From Candidatus Zixiibacteriota bacterium (GTDB lineage: Bacteria > Zixibacteria > MSB-5A5 > WJJR01): a DNA stretch of 9,549 nt. The notes below the pieces were generated by a model. That model was given only the letters and a program-made list of their open reading frames with translations. It searched no databases and had not been told where the DNA came from. The position numbers and the translations under genes were made by a program. Shown piece after piece: positions 1-6,481 of the stretch (position 1 is its first letter; the number at the start of each line of letters is the position of its first letter). The DNA is taken from the NCBI GenBank assembly GCA_020058315.1, contig JAGVEK010000259.1:1-9549 (forward strand). The letters are read 5' to 3'.

Positions 1-63
1 AATCTTGAACAGATCGCGCGACGCCGCAAACAAGAGCTGACCAGCGAAGAGCTTTCCCCATAA
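1..63 (+). CDS. 3' end of an unidentified upstream gene
   Basis: An open frame runs from the window edge to TAA at 61-63 and encodes 20 residues ending QELTSEELSP. The sequence is charged and probably helical. It is too short to assign to a family. It ends 6 nt before the first possible start of the sensor phosphatase, so the two are probably co-transcribed. In other bacteria RsbU/RsbW-type genes often neighbour a STAS-domain antagonist, but nothing visible here shows that this is one. It could also be a fortuitous open frame. Confidence 0.4.
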   Translation, partial: NLEQIARRRKQELTSEELSP

Positions 64-69
64 TCGAAG

Positions 70-2133
70 TTGATCTATCCAAACGCCATGGGCTTCTCCC
101 GTCCTGTCATAGAGCATTTCGCCGCCTTCGAGGCGCAGCAGAATCCGATTGACCATGTCCGCGCCTTCGTCCAGGCGGCGCTGCTGGAGACTCCGCTGGA
201 GAAGAAGGCGATCGCTGGTCTGATGCTGGCGGTGGAGGAGGCGGTCACCAACACCATACGTCATGGTTATATGTATGGACCGGGCCGCCTGCACGTGCGA
301 GTGCGGAGCACGCGCCAATGGGTGAGTGTCACCATCACCGACAGTGGGCGCGCCTACTCGTTCGATACCGATCCAGCGCCCGATGCCAGGCAACTGGCGG
401 ACACCGGCCGCCGTGGGGGGCTTGGCCAGTACCTGATGCGCAAGGTATCCGATCAGGTCGATTACCGCCGTGTCGGCGATGAGAACATACTCACTCTGAT
501 CAAGCGTTTTCGCCCCGCCGCGCAGGCGCTGCCCAAGTCGGGTTTGCGACGGCGCATTGCCTGGACCGGGACGATCGCGCTCGCGGCATCCGTCATCATT
601 GGGGCGTGGCTGATCGAAAGACAGACGACCACCAGCGTGACCAATCAGTTCTTCGACCAGTGGTCCCAGTTTGGACGAACAGCCGCTGCGGCCACGGGCC
701 AGCATTTTCTTAACGACCGGTCGGACGCGGAGTTCGATCAGCTGGCAGTTGGCCTGAAATCGGCCTATCCCGGACTCGCCTATCTGGTCATCCTCTCCGG
801 GTCGCCATCCGGTCGCACGATCAGTGAGCTGCGAATCAGGGCACACTCGGAATCGCCGGAATCAGTTCACGAGCTCTATGCACCGCCCAAGGGTGTGCCG
901 GTGGGACAGGAAGGGCGCTGGCTGGCAAACGAGAACGAAAAGCCAGTCTATCACTTCTGCCAGTCCATCAGCCTCGATGGCCGGCGCGTCGGAATGGTCG
1001 TCTGGGCAGTCCCTGAGTCGCAGTTGGCGGGGCAGATTCAATCTGAACGAGGGCGGATCACTCGCTGGTCCCTCGCTATTGTTCTCGCGGGCGCACTGCT
1101 GATCTTCTTGGGATCAAATTGGATGACGCGCCCGATCCAGAAGATGCTGGCATCCCTGCGCGTCGCGGGATCACGCGGCATCGAAGTGGCCCCCCCCACA
1201 GCCGGACCCGATGAAATCCGTGAAGTCGTAGCCGCATTCAACGAGGCTACCGAAACGGTTGCCCAAACGCATCGCGAAATGGCGGAGCGCGATGTCGCCC
1301 GACGCGAAATGGAGGCGTCGCAGCAGTTGCAGCGGGCTCTGCTGCCACGCGAGCTTCCCAAAGTCCCAGGGTACGAATTCGGTGCAACATGCCGCATGGC
1401 GCGGCAGGTTGGCGGCGACTACTACGATATGTTTACTGTCGGTCCGGACCGCTGGCTGATCATCGTGGCCGATGTTGCCGGCAAGGGATTCCCTGCGGCG
1501 CTGCTGATGACATCTTTCCGGACCGCGACACGTCTGCTTGCCCTGTCGAATCCATCACCAGCAGATCTCCTCCAGGCGCTGCATCAGTTCCTGACCGCGC
1601 ACCATCCAATGGGGCCTTTCGTTACTGCGTGTTGCGTGTCGCTGGATGTTCGCGGTCACTGCCTCGAGATCGCGTCTGCGGGACACACACCAGCCCTGCT
1701 GCTCAAATCTGTGGCCGGTACAGTGTCACGTCTAAACCCGAAGGGCCGCCCGATCGGTGTCTTGGGACAGTCCGATGGAAGTGTCGACGGATGCCCGCAG
1801 TCCCTCACCGTGGCACTCGAGGATGGGGATCGACTACTGCTTTTCACCGATGGGGCCTCGGAAGCCCGCTGCGGGACAGGCGAGAGCTATGGGCTCGGTC
1901 GTCTCGAAGCCGCCATGCTTGGCCACCCGCGGTCCGGTGCCACGGAACTTGTTGATTCGATCATTGCCGACATCGACCGCTTTGCGGTCGGCACTTCGGT
2001 GACCGATGACCTGACCGTGTTGGTGGTGTGCAGATCCACCCGTCCCGATGCTGGGATCGTGTTGCCAAGTGCTGAGTCAGATGCCACCCAGAGTCGCGCT
2101 GCCAGCCAGGGCGTCATCGCTGCGGCGCTGTAA
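70..2133 (+). CDS. Membrane sensor protein with N-terminal RsbW-like ATPase and C-terminal PP2C (SpoIIE/RsbU) phosphatase
   Basis: The 687-residue protein combines modules usually split between partner-switching proteins. Residues about 15-148 form a GHKL/HATPase_c domain like anti-sigma kinases: N-box with E56, E57, N61 and H65, G1 box D91-S-G93, and G2 box GGLG at 116-119. A membrane segment at about 163-182, an extracytoplasmic sensor region at about 183-330 and a second membrane segment at about 332-350 follow. Next come a HAMP-like linker (about 350-400), a short coiled coil, and a PP2C/SpoIIE domain (about 415-655). That domain carries GGDYYD (448-453), DVAGKG (468-473), SAGHTPALL (536-544), TDGASEA (593-599) and TDD (645-647), the acidic metal-binding set. 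By family knowledge the phosphatase should dephosphorylate a STAS anti-anti-sigma factor, and the ATPase could phosphorylate it or bind a sigma factor; no partner is visible. The start is uncertain: TTG at 70 or ATG at 88 (18 nt shorter), neither with a clear ribosome site. The last 30 residues are low-complexity. Confidence 0.88.
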   Translation: MIYPNAMGFSRPVIEHFAAFEAQQNPIDHVRAFVQAALLETPLEKKAIAGLMLAVEEAVTNTIRHGYMYGPGRLHVRVRSTRQWVSVTITDSGRAYSFDTDPAPDARQLADTGRRGGLGQYLMRKVSDQVDYRRVGDENILTLIKRFRPAAQALPKSGLRRRIAWTGTIALAASVIIGAWLIERQTTTSVTNQFFDQWSQFGRTAAAATGQHFLNDRSDAEFDQLAVGLKSAYPGLAYLVILSGSPSGRTISELRIRAHSESPESVHELYAPPKGVPVGQEGRWLANENEKPVYHFCQSISLDGRRVGMVVWAVPESQLAGQIQSERGRITRWSLAIVLAGALLIFLGSNWMTRPIQKMLASLRVAGSRGIEVAPPTAGPDEIREVVAAFNEATETVAQTHREMAERDVARREMEASQQLQRALLPRELPKVPGYEFGATCRMARQVGGDYYDMFTVGPDRWLIIVADVAGKGFPAALLMTSFRTATRLLALSNPSPADLLQALHQFLTAHHPMGPFVTACCVSLDVRGHCLEIASAGHTPALLLKSVAGTVSRLNPKGRPIGVLGQSDGSVDGCPQSLTVALEDGDRLLLFTDGASEARCGTGESYGLGRLEAAMLGHPRSGATELVDSIIADIDRFAVGTSVTDDLTVLVVCRSTRPDAGIVLPSAESDATQSRAASQGVIAAAL

Positions 2134-2152
2134 GGTGTTGAATTATAGCGAT

Positions 2153-2201
2153 TTGACATAACCCGCTTACGCTCTTGCTGAAAATATGGCGCGTTCAGCA
2201 A
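2153..2201 (+). promoter_or_regulatory. Candidate promoter element and inverted repeat upstream of hrcA
   Basis: A perfect -35-like TTGACA lies at 2153-2158, but no good -10 box sits 16-18 nt downstream. The nearest, GAAAAT at 2180-2185, would need a 21-nt spacer. An exact 8-bp inverted repeat, TTGCTGAA (2175-2182) and TTCAGCAA (2194-2201), with an 11-nt loop follows. It has no T-run after it, so it is not a convincing terminator for the upstream gene. It could be a second operator or a weak attenuator. Confidence 0.3.
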
Positions 2202-2229
2202 ACCGAAGTGTTAGATTCCCGTAGAAGGA

Positions 2230-2256
2230 TTAGCACTCTCCGACCGAGAGTGCTAA
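2230..2256 (+). promoter_or_regulatory. CIRCE operator (HrcA binding site)
   Basis: TTAGCACTC (2230-2238), a 9-nt spacer and GAGTGCTAA (2248-2256) match the CIRCE consensus at all 18 arm positions. CIRCE is the binding site for the HrcA repressor and forms the inverted repeat in front of groE and hrcA/dnaK operons. Here it ends 48 nt before the hrcA ATG, implying autorepression of the hrcA-grpE-dnaK-dnaJ operon that is relieved on heat shock. No second copy is visible in front of dnaK or dnaJ. Confidence 0.97.
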
Positions 2257-2304
2257 TTACGGGCTGAAGTGCCTGGACTGTATGGGATTCTTGGTGGTGT
2301 AACG

Positions 2305-3339
2305 ATGGGGTTTGATCAGCTAAACGACCGTGAATGCCAGATACTGCGCGTCCTGATCGACCATTATGTGTCGACTGCCGAACCCGTTGGTTCGCGAGTC
2401 CTCGCAAATCGCTTCAACATCGGTCTGTCGCCCGCGACGATTCGTAACACCATGCAGGATCTCGAGGAGATGGGCTTGATCCGCCAGCCGCACACATCCG
2501 CAGGCCGGATTCCGACCGATGAGGGCTATCGCACTTACGTGGACAATCTGATCGAGCCCCAGACCGTGCCGGACGATCTGGCCAAACGATTGCGCGAGGA
2601 ACTGGCGTCGGAACACAAACGTGCGGTAGACGATATTCTGGCACAGACTGCGCACATCCTGGCCTCTGTGACGTCGCAGATTGGGGTGACACTGGCCCCG
2701 AATTTCGATAACGGGATCATCTCACGGATTGAGTTGGTTCCGGTGGCGGAACGGCGACTGCTGGTCGTGATGGGTATTCAGACCGGACTGGCCCGGACCG
2801 TCCTTCTGGAAGTGGCGGCGGACATCGATGAGAAGTCGATTGAAGCAACGCAGCGGGCGCTCAATGAACGGCTCGTTGGCCAGAGTGTGGGTACCTTGAG
2901 AACGACTGCTCCGGCCATGCTGAAGGACGACAATCGTGCCGACCCGCGCCTCGTAAGAGTCTTTGTGGAGGCGGCGGAAGATCTCATCGATCGTGGGTCG
3001 GGTGAATCCCTCCATGTCGATGGGACGTCGAACCTCTTTACCCAGCCGGAGTTCGCAGACCATCAGGCGTTGAGTGGTGTTCTGCGCGTGATCGAAAAAC
3101 GTACTCCGATTGTCAACCTCCTGCGCAACCGTGGAATGGGAGAAGGGATTATCGTCACCATCGGGCGTGAAGTGAAGCTTGAAGGTGCGGAAGGATGCTC
3201 AATCGTATCATCAACTTACAAAGTCGGTCAGGTCGAGGGGACGATTGGCATTCTGGGACCGACGCGGATGGAATACGCCAAACTTCTGGCGATCATCGAC
3301 TACACAGCAAAGTTGTTGTCGGAGCAGATGGAAGCGTGA
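2305..3339 (+). CDS. hrcA: Heat-inducible transcription repressor HrcA
   Basis: This 344-residue protein represses heat-shock genes by binding CIRCE. In the known pathway its folding depends on GroEL, which links repression to chaperone availability. The N-terminal winged helix-turn-helix spans about residues 5-80, with the family hallmarks ILRVLIDHYVSTAEPVGS, LSPATIRNTMQDLEEMGLI and HTSAGRIPTDEGYR. A GAF-like middle domain and a C-terminal dimerisation part follow, including the RTPIVNLLRNR and VTIGREVK segments. Length is typical (about 340). ATG at 2305 is preferred over an in-frame GTG at 2269, because family members begin a few residues before the ERQ/DRE-type start of helix 1 and a GGTGGT stretch sits about 9 nt upstream. 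The last codons overlap grpE, indicating translational coupling. Confidence 0.96.
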   Translation: MGFDQLNDRECQILRVLIDHYVSTAEPVGSRVLANRFNIGLSPATIRNTMQDLEEMGLIRQPHTSAGRIPTDEGYRTYVDNLIEPQTVPDDLAKRLREELASEHKRAVDDILAQTAHILASVTSQIGVTLAPNFDNGIISRIELVPVAERRLLVVMGIQTGLARTVLLEVAADIDEKSIEATQRALNERLVGQSVGTLRTTAPAMLKDDNRADPRLVRVFVEAAEDLIDRGSGESLHVDGTSNLFTQPEFADHQALSGVLRVIEKRTPIVNLLRNRGMGEGIIVTIGREVKLEGAEGCSIVSSTYKVGQVEGTIGILGPTRMEYAKLLAIIDYTAKLLSEQMEA

Positions 3340-3932
3340 ACGAACGCGAGGACGATATCCCGGTGAATGTGAAGAACAATGGTGCCCCGTCGGAAGGGGA
3401 GGATCTTATTCCCGCCGAACCTGTGATCTCGCAGGACGAGCGTGGGGGGGAGGCTGTCCCCGCGGAGGACTGGCATGACAAGTACATGCGTCTGGCGGCG
3501 GAGTTCGACAATTTTCGCAGACGCTCGGCGCGTGATTTCGGCGAACTGGTGCGCAATGCCGAGCGTGATCTGATCGCCGAGTTGACCGATGTCCTCGACA
3601 ACTTTGGCCGCGCCTTGGATATCGATCACAAAGGCGAGTCGGTCGCCGATTTCACGAAGGGGATGGCGCTCATCCGCGAGCAGTTGTGGACCGCGCTCAA
3701 CAAACGCGGCCTCGAACGGATGGAAACAGTGGGGTGTCCCTTCGATCCCAGCCAGCACGATGCGATGGTTCGCATGCCATCTGATGAATTCGACGAGGGG
3801 ATTGTGATGCAGGAAGTCTCGCCGGGTTACCGGCTGGGGAATAAAATACTGCGGTATGCGCGTGTGGTTGTGTCGCAGGGGGAATCTGATTCATCCGCAA
3901 GATCCACAGGCGGGGAAGAATCAGGAGCGTGA
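3336..3932 (+). CDS. grpE: Nucleotide exchange factor GrpE
   Basis: GrpE is the cytoplasmic dimeric exchange factor that releases ADP from DnaK. The 198-residue product has an acidic, disordered N-terminus (1-45). The long dimerisation coiled coil follows, with the hallmark YMRLAAEFDNFRRR at 50-63 and ELTDVLDNFGRAL at 82-94. The C-terminal beta-domain that contacts the DnaK nucleotide-binding domain holds FDPSQHDAMVRM (136-147) and VSPGYRLGNKILRYARVVVS (161-180). The start is GTG at 3336, which overlaps the hrcA TGA (3337-3339) in a GTGA arrangement. GGAG at 3321-3324 and GGAA nearer the start could serve as ribosome site. The open frame extends further upstream inside hrcA, but that part does not resemble GrpE. 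Length agrees with the family (about 190-200). Confidence 0.95.
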   Translation: MNEREDDIPVNVKNNGAPSEGEDLIPAEPVISQDERGGEAVPAEDWHDKYMRLAAEFDNFRRRSARDFGELVRNAERDLIAELTDVLDNFGRALDIDHKGESVADFTKGMALIREQLWTALNKRGLERMETVGCPFDPSQHDAMVRMPSDEFDEGIVMQEVSPGYRLGNKILRYARVVVSQGESDSSARSTGGEESGA

Positions 3933-3936
3933 GGGG

Positions 3937-4095
3937 CTTGGTGCCCCACCCGAAGGGTGGGATTCTTCGAAACGACGAGTGTGATGGTGTTCGAACTATA
4001 CTTGTACAAGGGAAGAGCCGCTGATGGACGGCACTGGAGATTCGCGGCTTAGCAGGACTAACGTGTTTCCCACCCTTCGGGTGGGGCACTTCGCG
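3937..4095. repeat. Hairpin-bounded repeat element in the grpE-dnaK gap
   Basis: Most of the 212-bp gap is one element bounded by two palindromic hairpins in inverted orientation. The left copy (3941-3962) and the right copy (4068-4089) are exact reverse complements over 22 bp. Each folds on itself through CCCACCC and GGGTGGG arms around a 3-nt loop. The left copy in its longer form (3937-3969) recurs in reverse orientation at 9484-9516 with one mismatch over 33 bp. The interior (about 105 bp) codes for nothing recognisable. No target-site duplication was seen. It is most likely a REP- or MITE-like non-autonomous repeat, and its strong hairpins could also influence mRNA stability or read-through into dnaK. 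Confidence 0.8.
3989..4010 (+). promoter_or_regulatory. Possible internal promoter or operator upstream of dnaK
   Basis: Within the repeat element there are two perfect palindromes, GTTCGAAC (3989-3996) and CTTGTACAAG (4001-4010). A -10-like TATACT lies at 3997-4002, one base from consensus. There is no convincing -35 at the right distance. It could allow dnaK transcription independent of CIRCE, but this is weak evidence. Confidence 0.2.
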
Positions 4096-4144
4096 ACTGA
4101 AATGTCATCGGAATCAAGGGTTGGAGCAGGGAGGTTTCAAAGCA

Positions 4145-5977
4145 ATGGGTAAAGTCATCGGCATCGATCTGGGAACGACCAACTCGTGCGTGGCGGTCAT
4201 GGAGGGCGGCACCCCCACAGTGATCCCCAATGCCGAAGGAGGGCGCACGACACCGTCCGTGGTGGCATTCACCAAGGATGGCGAGCGGCTGGTGGGTCAG
4301 ATCGCCAAACGACAGGCGATCACCAATCCGGAAAACACGGTTTACTCGATCAAGCGGTTCATGGGGCGTCGGCACTCTGAGGTCACTTCTGAGGAGAAGC
4401 TGGTTCCCTACAAGGTCACCGAAAACAGCGCCGGTGAAGTGCGGATCATGGCGGGCGGGAAGGAATCATCGCCGCCGGAAATCTCGGCAATGATTCTCCA
4501 GTCAATGAAGAAGACCGCGGAGGCCTACCTGGGACAGACGGTGACTCAGGCGGTGATCACTGTCCCCGCTTACTTCAACGATGCCCAGCGCCAGGCGACG
4601 AAGGATGCCGGACGCATTGCCGGGCTGGAGGTGCTGCGGATAATCAACGAACCGACGGCGGCGGCGCTGGCATATGGGCTGGACAAAAAGAAAGATGAGA
4701 AGATCGCTGTCTACGATCTTGGCGGCGGCACATTTGATATCTCGATTCTCGAATTGGGCGAGGGTGTATTCGAAGTGCGGTCGACCAATGGCGACACGCA
4801 TCTGGGCGGCGACGATTTCGATCAGCGCGTCATCGATTGGATGGCCGATGAGTTCAAGAAATCACAGGGGATCGATCTGCGTCAGGACCGCATGGCGTTG
4901 CAGCGGCTGAAAGAAGCGGCAGAGAAGGCCAAATGCGAGCTCTCGACTACGATGCAGACCTCTCTCAACCTGCCGTTCATCACCGCCGATCAAAACGGCC
5001 CCAAACATCTCGATCTGACATTGTCGCGTGCCAAGTACGAATCGTTGGTCGAGGATCTGCTGCAACGCACCATGGGGCCGTGTCGCCAGGCGATCAAGGA
5101 CGCGAACCTGTCGGCGTCCGATATTGACGAAGTCGTGCTGGTCGGCGGAATGACACGTATGCCGAAAGTGCAGCAGATTGCCAGGGAGATCTTCGGCAAA
5201 GAGCCTCATCGGGGTGTCAACCCGGACGAAGTGGTGGCGATCGGTGCCGCGATCCAGGGCGGTGTCTTAGTCGGTGATGTGAAGGACGTTCTTTTGCTGG
5301 ACGTCACACCATTGTCTCTCGGCATTGAGACTCTCGGCGGGGTCATGACGCGTCTGATTGAACGCAATACGACCATCCCGACCCGCAAGTCTCAGGTGTT
5401 TTCCACGGCCTCCGACAATCAGCCAGCGGTTTCGATTCATGTGCTTCAGGGCGAACGCGAGATGTCGATCGACAATCGCACCTTGGGACGGTTTGACTTA
5501 GTCGGTATTCCCGCTGCTCCGCGCGGCCTGCCACAAATCGAGGTGACATTCGACATCGATGCCAACGGTATCGTGAATGTCTCGGCCAAGGATCTCGGAA
5601 CCGGAAAGGAACAGAAGATCAAAATCGAATCCTCGAGCGGCCTGTCCAAGGAAGAGGTCTCCCGCATGATGAAGGATGCCGAAGCCCACGCCGAAGAGGA
5701 TCGCAAGAAAAAAGACCTGATCGAGGCGCGCAACAAGGCCGATCAGGTGGTCTATAGCACTCAGAAAACACTCAAAGATCATGGTGACAAGATCGGCGAA
5801 GACGACCGCAAGAGGATCGAGACCGCGATCGAGAAACTCAAATCCCTCCAGGACGGAAGCGACAAAGACGGTATTGAGAAAGCGATCGAGGAGCTGATGG
5901 CCGCCTCGCACAAGCTGGCAGAGGAACTGTACAAGCAGAAGGCAGCCGACGCAACGGGACCAGGCGCAGAACCGTAG
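4145..5977 (+). CDS. dnaK: Molecular chaperone DnaK (Hsp70), ending at an in-frame TAG before its conserved tail
   Basis: DnaK is the cytoplasmic ATP-dependent Hsp70 that binds unfolded peptides, with DnaJ stimulating hydrolysis and GrpE exchanging nucleotide. The start is ATG 4145, preceded by GGGAGG (4129-4134) at a 10-nt spacing. The nucleotide-binding domain (1 to about 380) shows IGIDLGTTNSCVAV near the start, NEPTAAALAYGLD, DLGGGTFD (191-198) and VVLVGGMTR (330-338). It also carries the extra segment around MGRRHSEV typical of Gram-negative DnaK. The linker VLLLDVTPLSLGIETLGG leads into the substrate-binding domain, and the helical lid runs to about residue 600 (HKLAEELYKQKA). The frame stops at TAG 5975-5977 after 610 residues. 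The same frame then continues to a canonical DnaK tail (described separately), so the protein as read lacks its last 33 residues. Peptide binding and ATPase should survive; the tail mainly aids refolding efficiency and partner contacts. Confidence 0.96.
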   Translation: MGKVIGIDLGTTNSCVAVMEGGTPTVIPNAEGGRTTPSVVAFTKDGERLVGQIAKRQAITNPENTVYSIKRFMGRRHSEVTSEEKLVPYKVTENSAGEVRIMAGGKESSPPEISAMILQSMKKTAEAYLGQTVTQAVITVPAYFNDAQRQATKDAGRIAGLEVLRIINEPTAAALAYGLDKKKDEKIAVYDLGGGTFDISILELGEGVFEVRSTNGDTHLGGDDFDQRVIDWMADEFKKSQGIDLRQDRMALQRLKEAAEKAKCELSTTMQTSLNLPFITADQNGPKHLDLTLSRAKYESLVEDLLQRTMGPCRQAIKDANLSASDIDEVVLVGGMTRMPKVQQIAREIFGKEPHRGVNPDEVVAIGAAIQGGVLVGDVKDVLLLDVTPLSLGIETLGGVMTRLIERNTTIPTRKSQVFSTASDNQPAVSIHVLQGEREMSIDNRTLGRFDLVGIPAAPRGLPQIEVTFDIDANGIVNVSAKDLGTGKEQKIKIESSSGLSKEEVSRMMKDAEAHAEEDRKKKDLIEARNKADQVVYSTQKTLKDHGDKIGEDDRKRIETAIEKLKSLQDGSDKDGIEKAIEELMAASHKLAEELYKQKAADATGPGAEP

Positions 5978-6079
5978 CCCGGACCGCAGCAGGAGAGGCC
6001 GACCGAATCGAAGACCGGCGGGGATGGTCAAGCGGTCGATGCCGACTTTGAAGTTGTAGACGAGGGCGACAAGAAGTGA
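5978..6079 (+). other. dnaK: In-frame continuation of dnaK beyond the TAG: conserved DnaK C-terminal tail
   Basis: Directly after the TAG and in the same frame, 33 sense codons run to TGA at 6077-6079. They begin PGPQQERPTE and end VDADFEVVDEGDKK, the acidic motif found at the end of complete DnaK proteins. With this part DnaK would be 644 residues, the usual length, against 610 without it. The TAG lies in a Pro/Gln-rich linker (AEP, stop, PGPQQ), so a CAG-to-TAG transition would explain it most simply. The base after the stop is C, which by general knowledge is a leaky context. Whether the tail is translated cannot be seen from DNA. Confidence 0.9.
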
Positions 6080-6106
6080 CCGATGCACATCTCGCACCGG
6101 CGAGTG

Positions 6107-6288
6107 GCATCCGTAGCGTAGCCCCTTGTGGGCGTTGTTTGATTTCGCTAAGATTAAAGGGGAGATGCGCCCGGAAGTGATGGCTTGGAGCCCGCGACGA
6201 ACGGCCACAAGGGCCTATGCTACGCACAGCCACCCTGATCCGGCGTAGTGACACCCGCCTGCGGCGGGCCGTGCCCGTCTTGTGAGCG
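6107..6288. repeat. Tandem repeat copy A with MITE-like hairpin (dnaK-dnaJ gap)
   Basis: This is the first of two head-to-tail units of 182 bp. Its core (6111-6225) has 26-bp terminal inverted repeats (6111-6136 and 6200-6225) matching at 22 of 26 positions around a 63-nt interior. A separate GC-rich hairpin follows: CCCGCC (6254-6259), loop TGC, GGCGGG (6263-6268). No protein is encoded. The structure resembles a miniature inverted-repeat element or REP-like sequence. Confidence 0.85.
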
Positions 6289-6470
6289 GAATCCGTAGCA
6301 TAGCCCCTTGTGGGCGTTGTTTGATTTCGCTAAGATAAAGGGGAGATGCGCCCGGAAGTGATGGCTTGGAGCCCGTGACGAACGGCCACAAGGGCCTATG
6401 CTACGGGCAGTCATCCGGATCCGGTGCAGGGGCACCCGCCTGCGGCGGGCCGTGCCCATTTTGTAAGCGA
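6289..6470. repeat. Tandem repeat copy B with MITE-like hairpin (dnaK-dnaJ gap)
   Basis: The second unit begins exactly 182 bp after the first. Its core (6293-6406) differs from copy A at about five positions, including one missing T. Its terminal inverted repeats (6293-6318 and 6381-6406) match at 24 of 26 positions. The 3' flank is more diverged but keeps the hairpin: GGGCAC (6430-6435) with GTGCCC (6452-6457) outside and CCGCC with GGCGG inside. The unit ends only 11 nt before the dnaJ GTG, so the dnaJ ribosome-binding region lies at its edge. Confidence 0.87.
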
Positions 6471-6481
6471 TGTGAGCGAAA

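Noticed and set aside
3697..4089. Minus-strand open frame beginning in the grpE-dnaK repeat
   Set aside because: Its start lies in the hairpin repeat and its body is antisense to grpE. The similar frame at 9317-9541 arises the same way from another repeat copy.
3933..4144. A second CIRCE operator in front of dnaK
   Set aside because: No TTAGCACTC/GAGTGCTAA arms occur; the inverted repeats there belong to the CCCACCC hairpin family.
5498..6208. Long minus-strand open frame (236 codons) opposite the end of dnaK
   Set aside because: It lies antisense to well-conserved dnaK codons, runs into the repeat region and shows no recognisable domain; open antisense frames are common in GC-rich DNA.
6107..6470. 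CRISPR array
   Set aside because: There are only two units of 182 bp, nearly identical along the core, with no short repeats separated by unique spacers and no cas genes.
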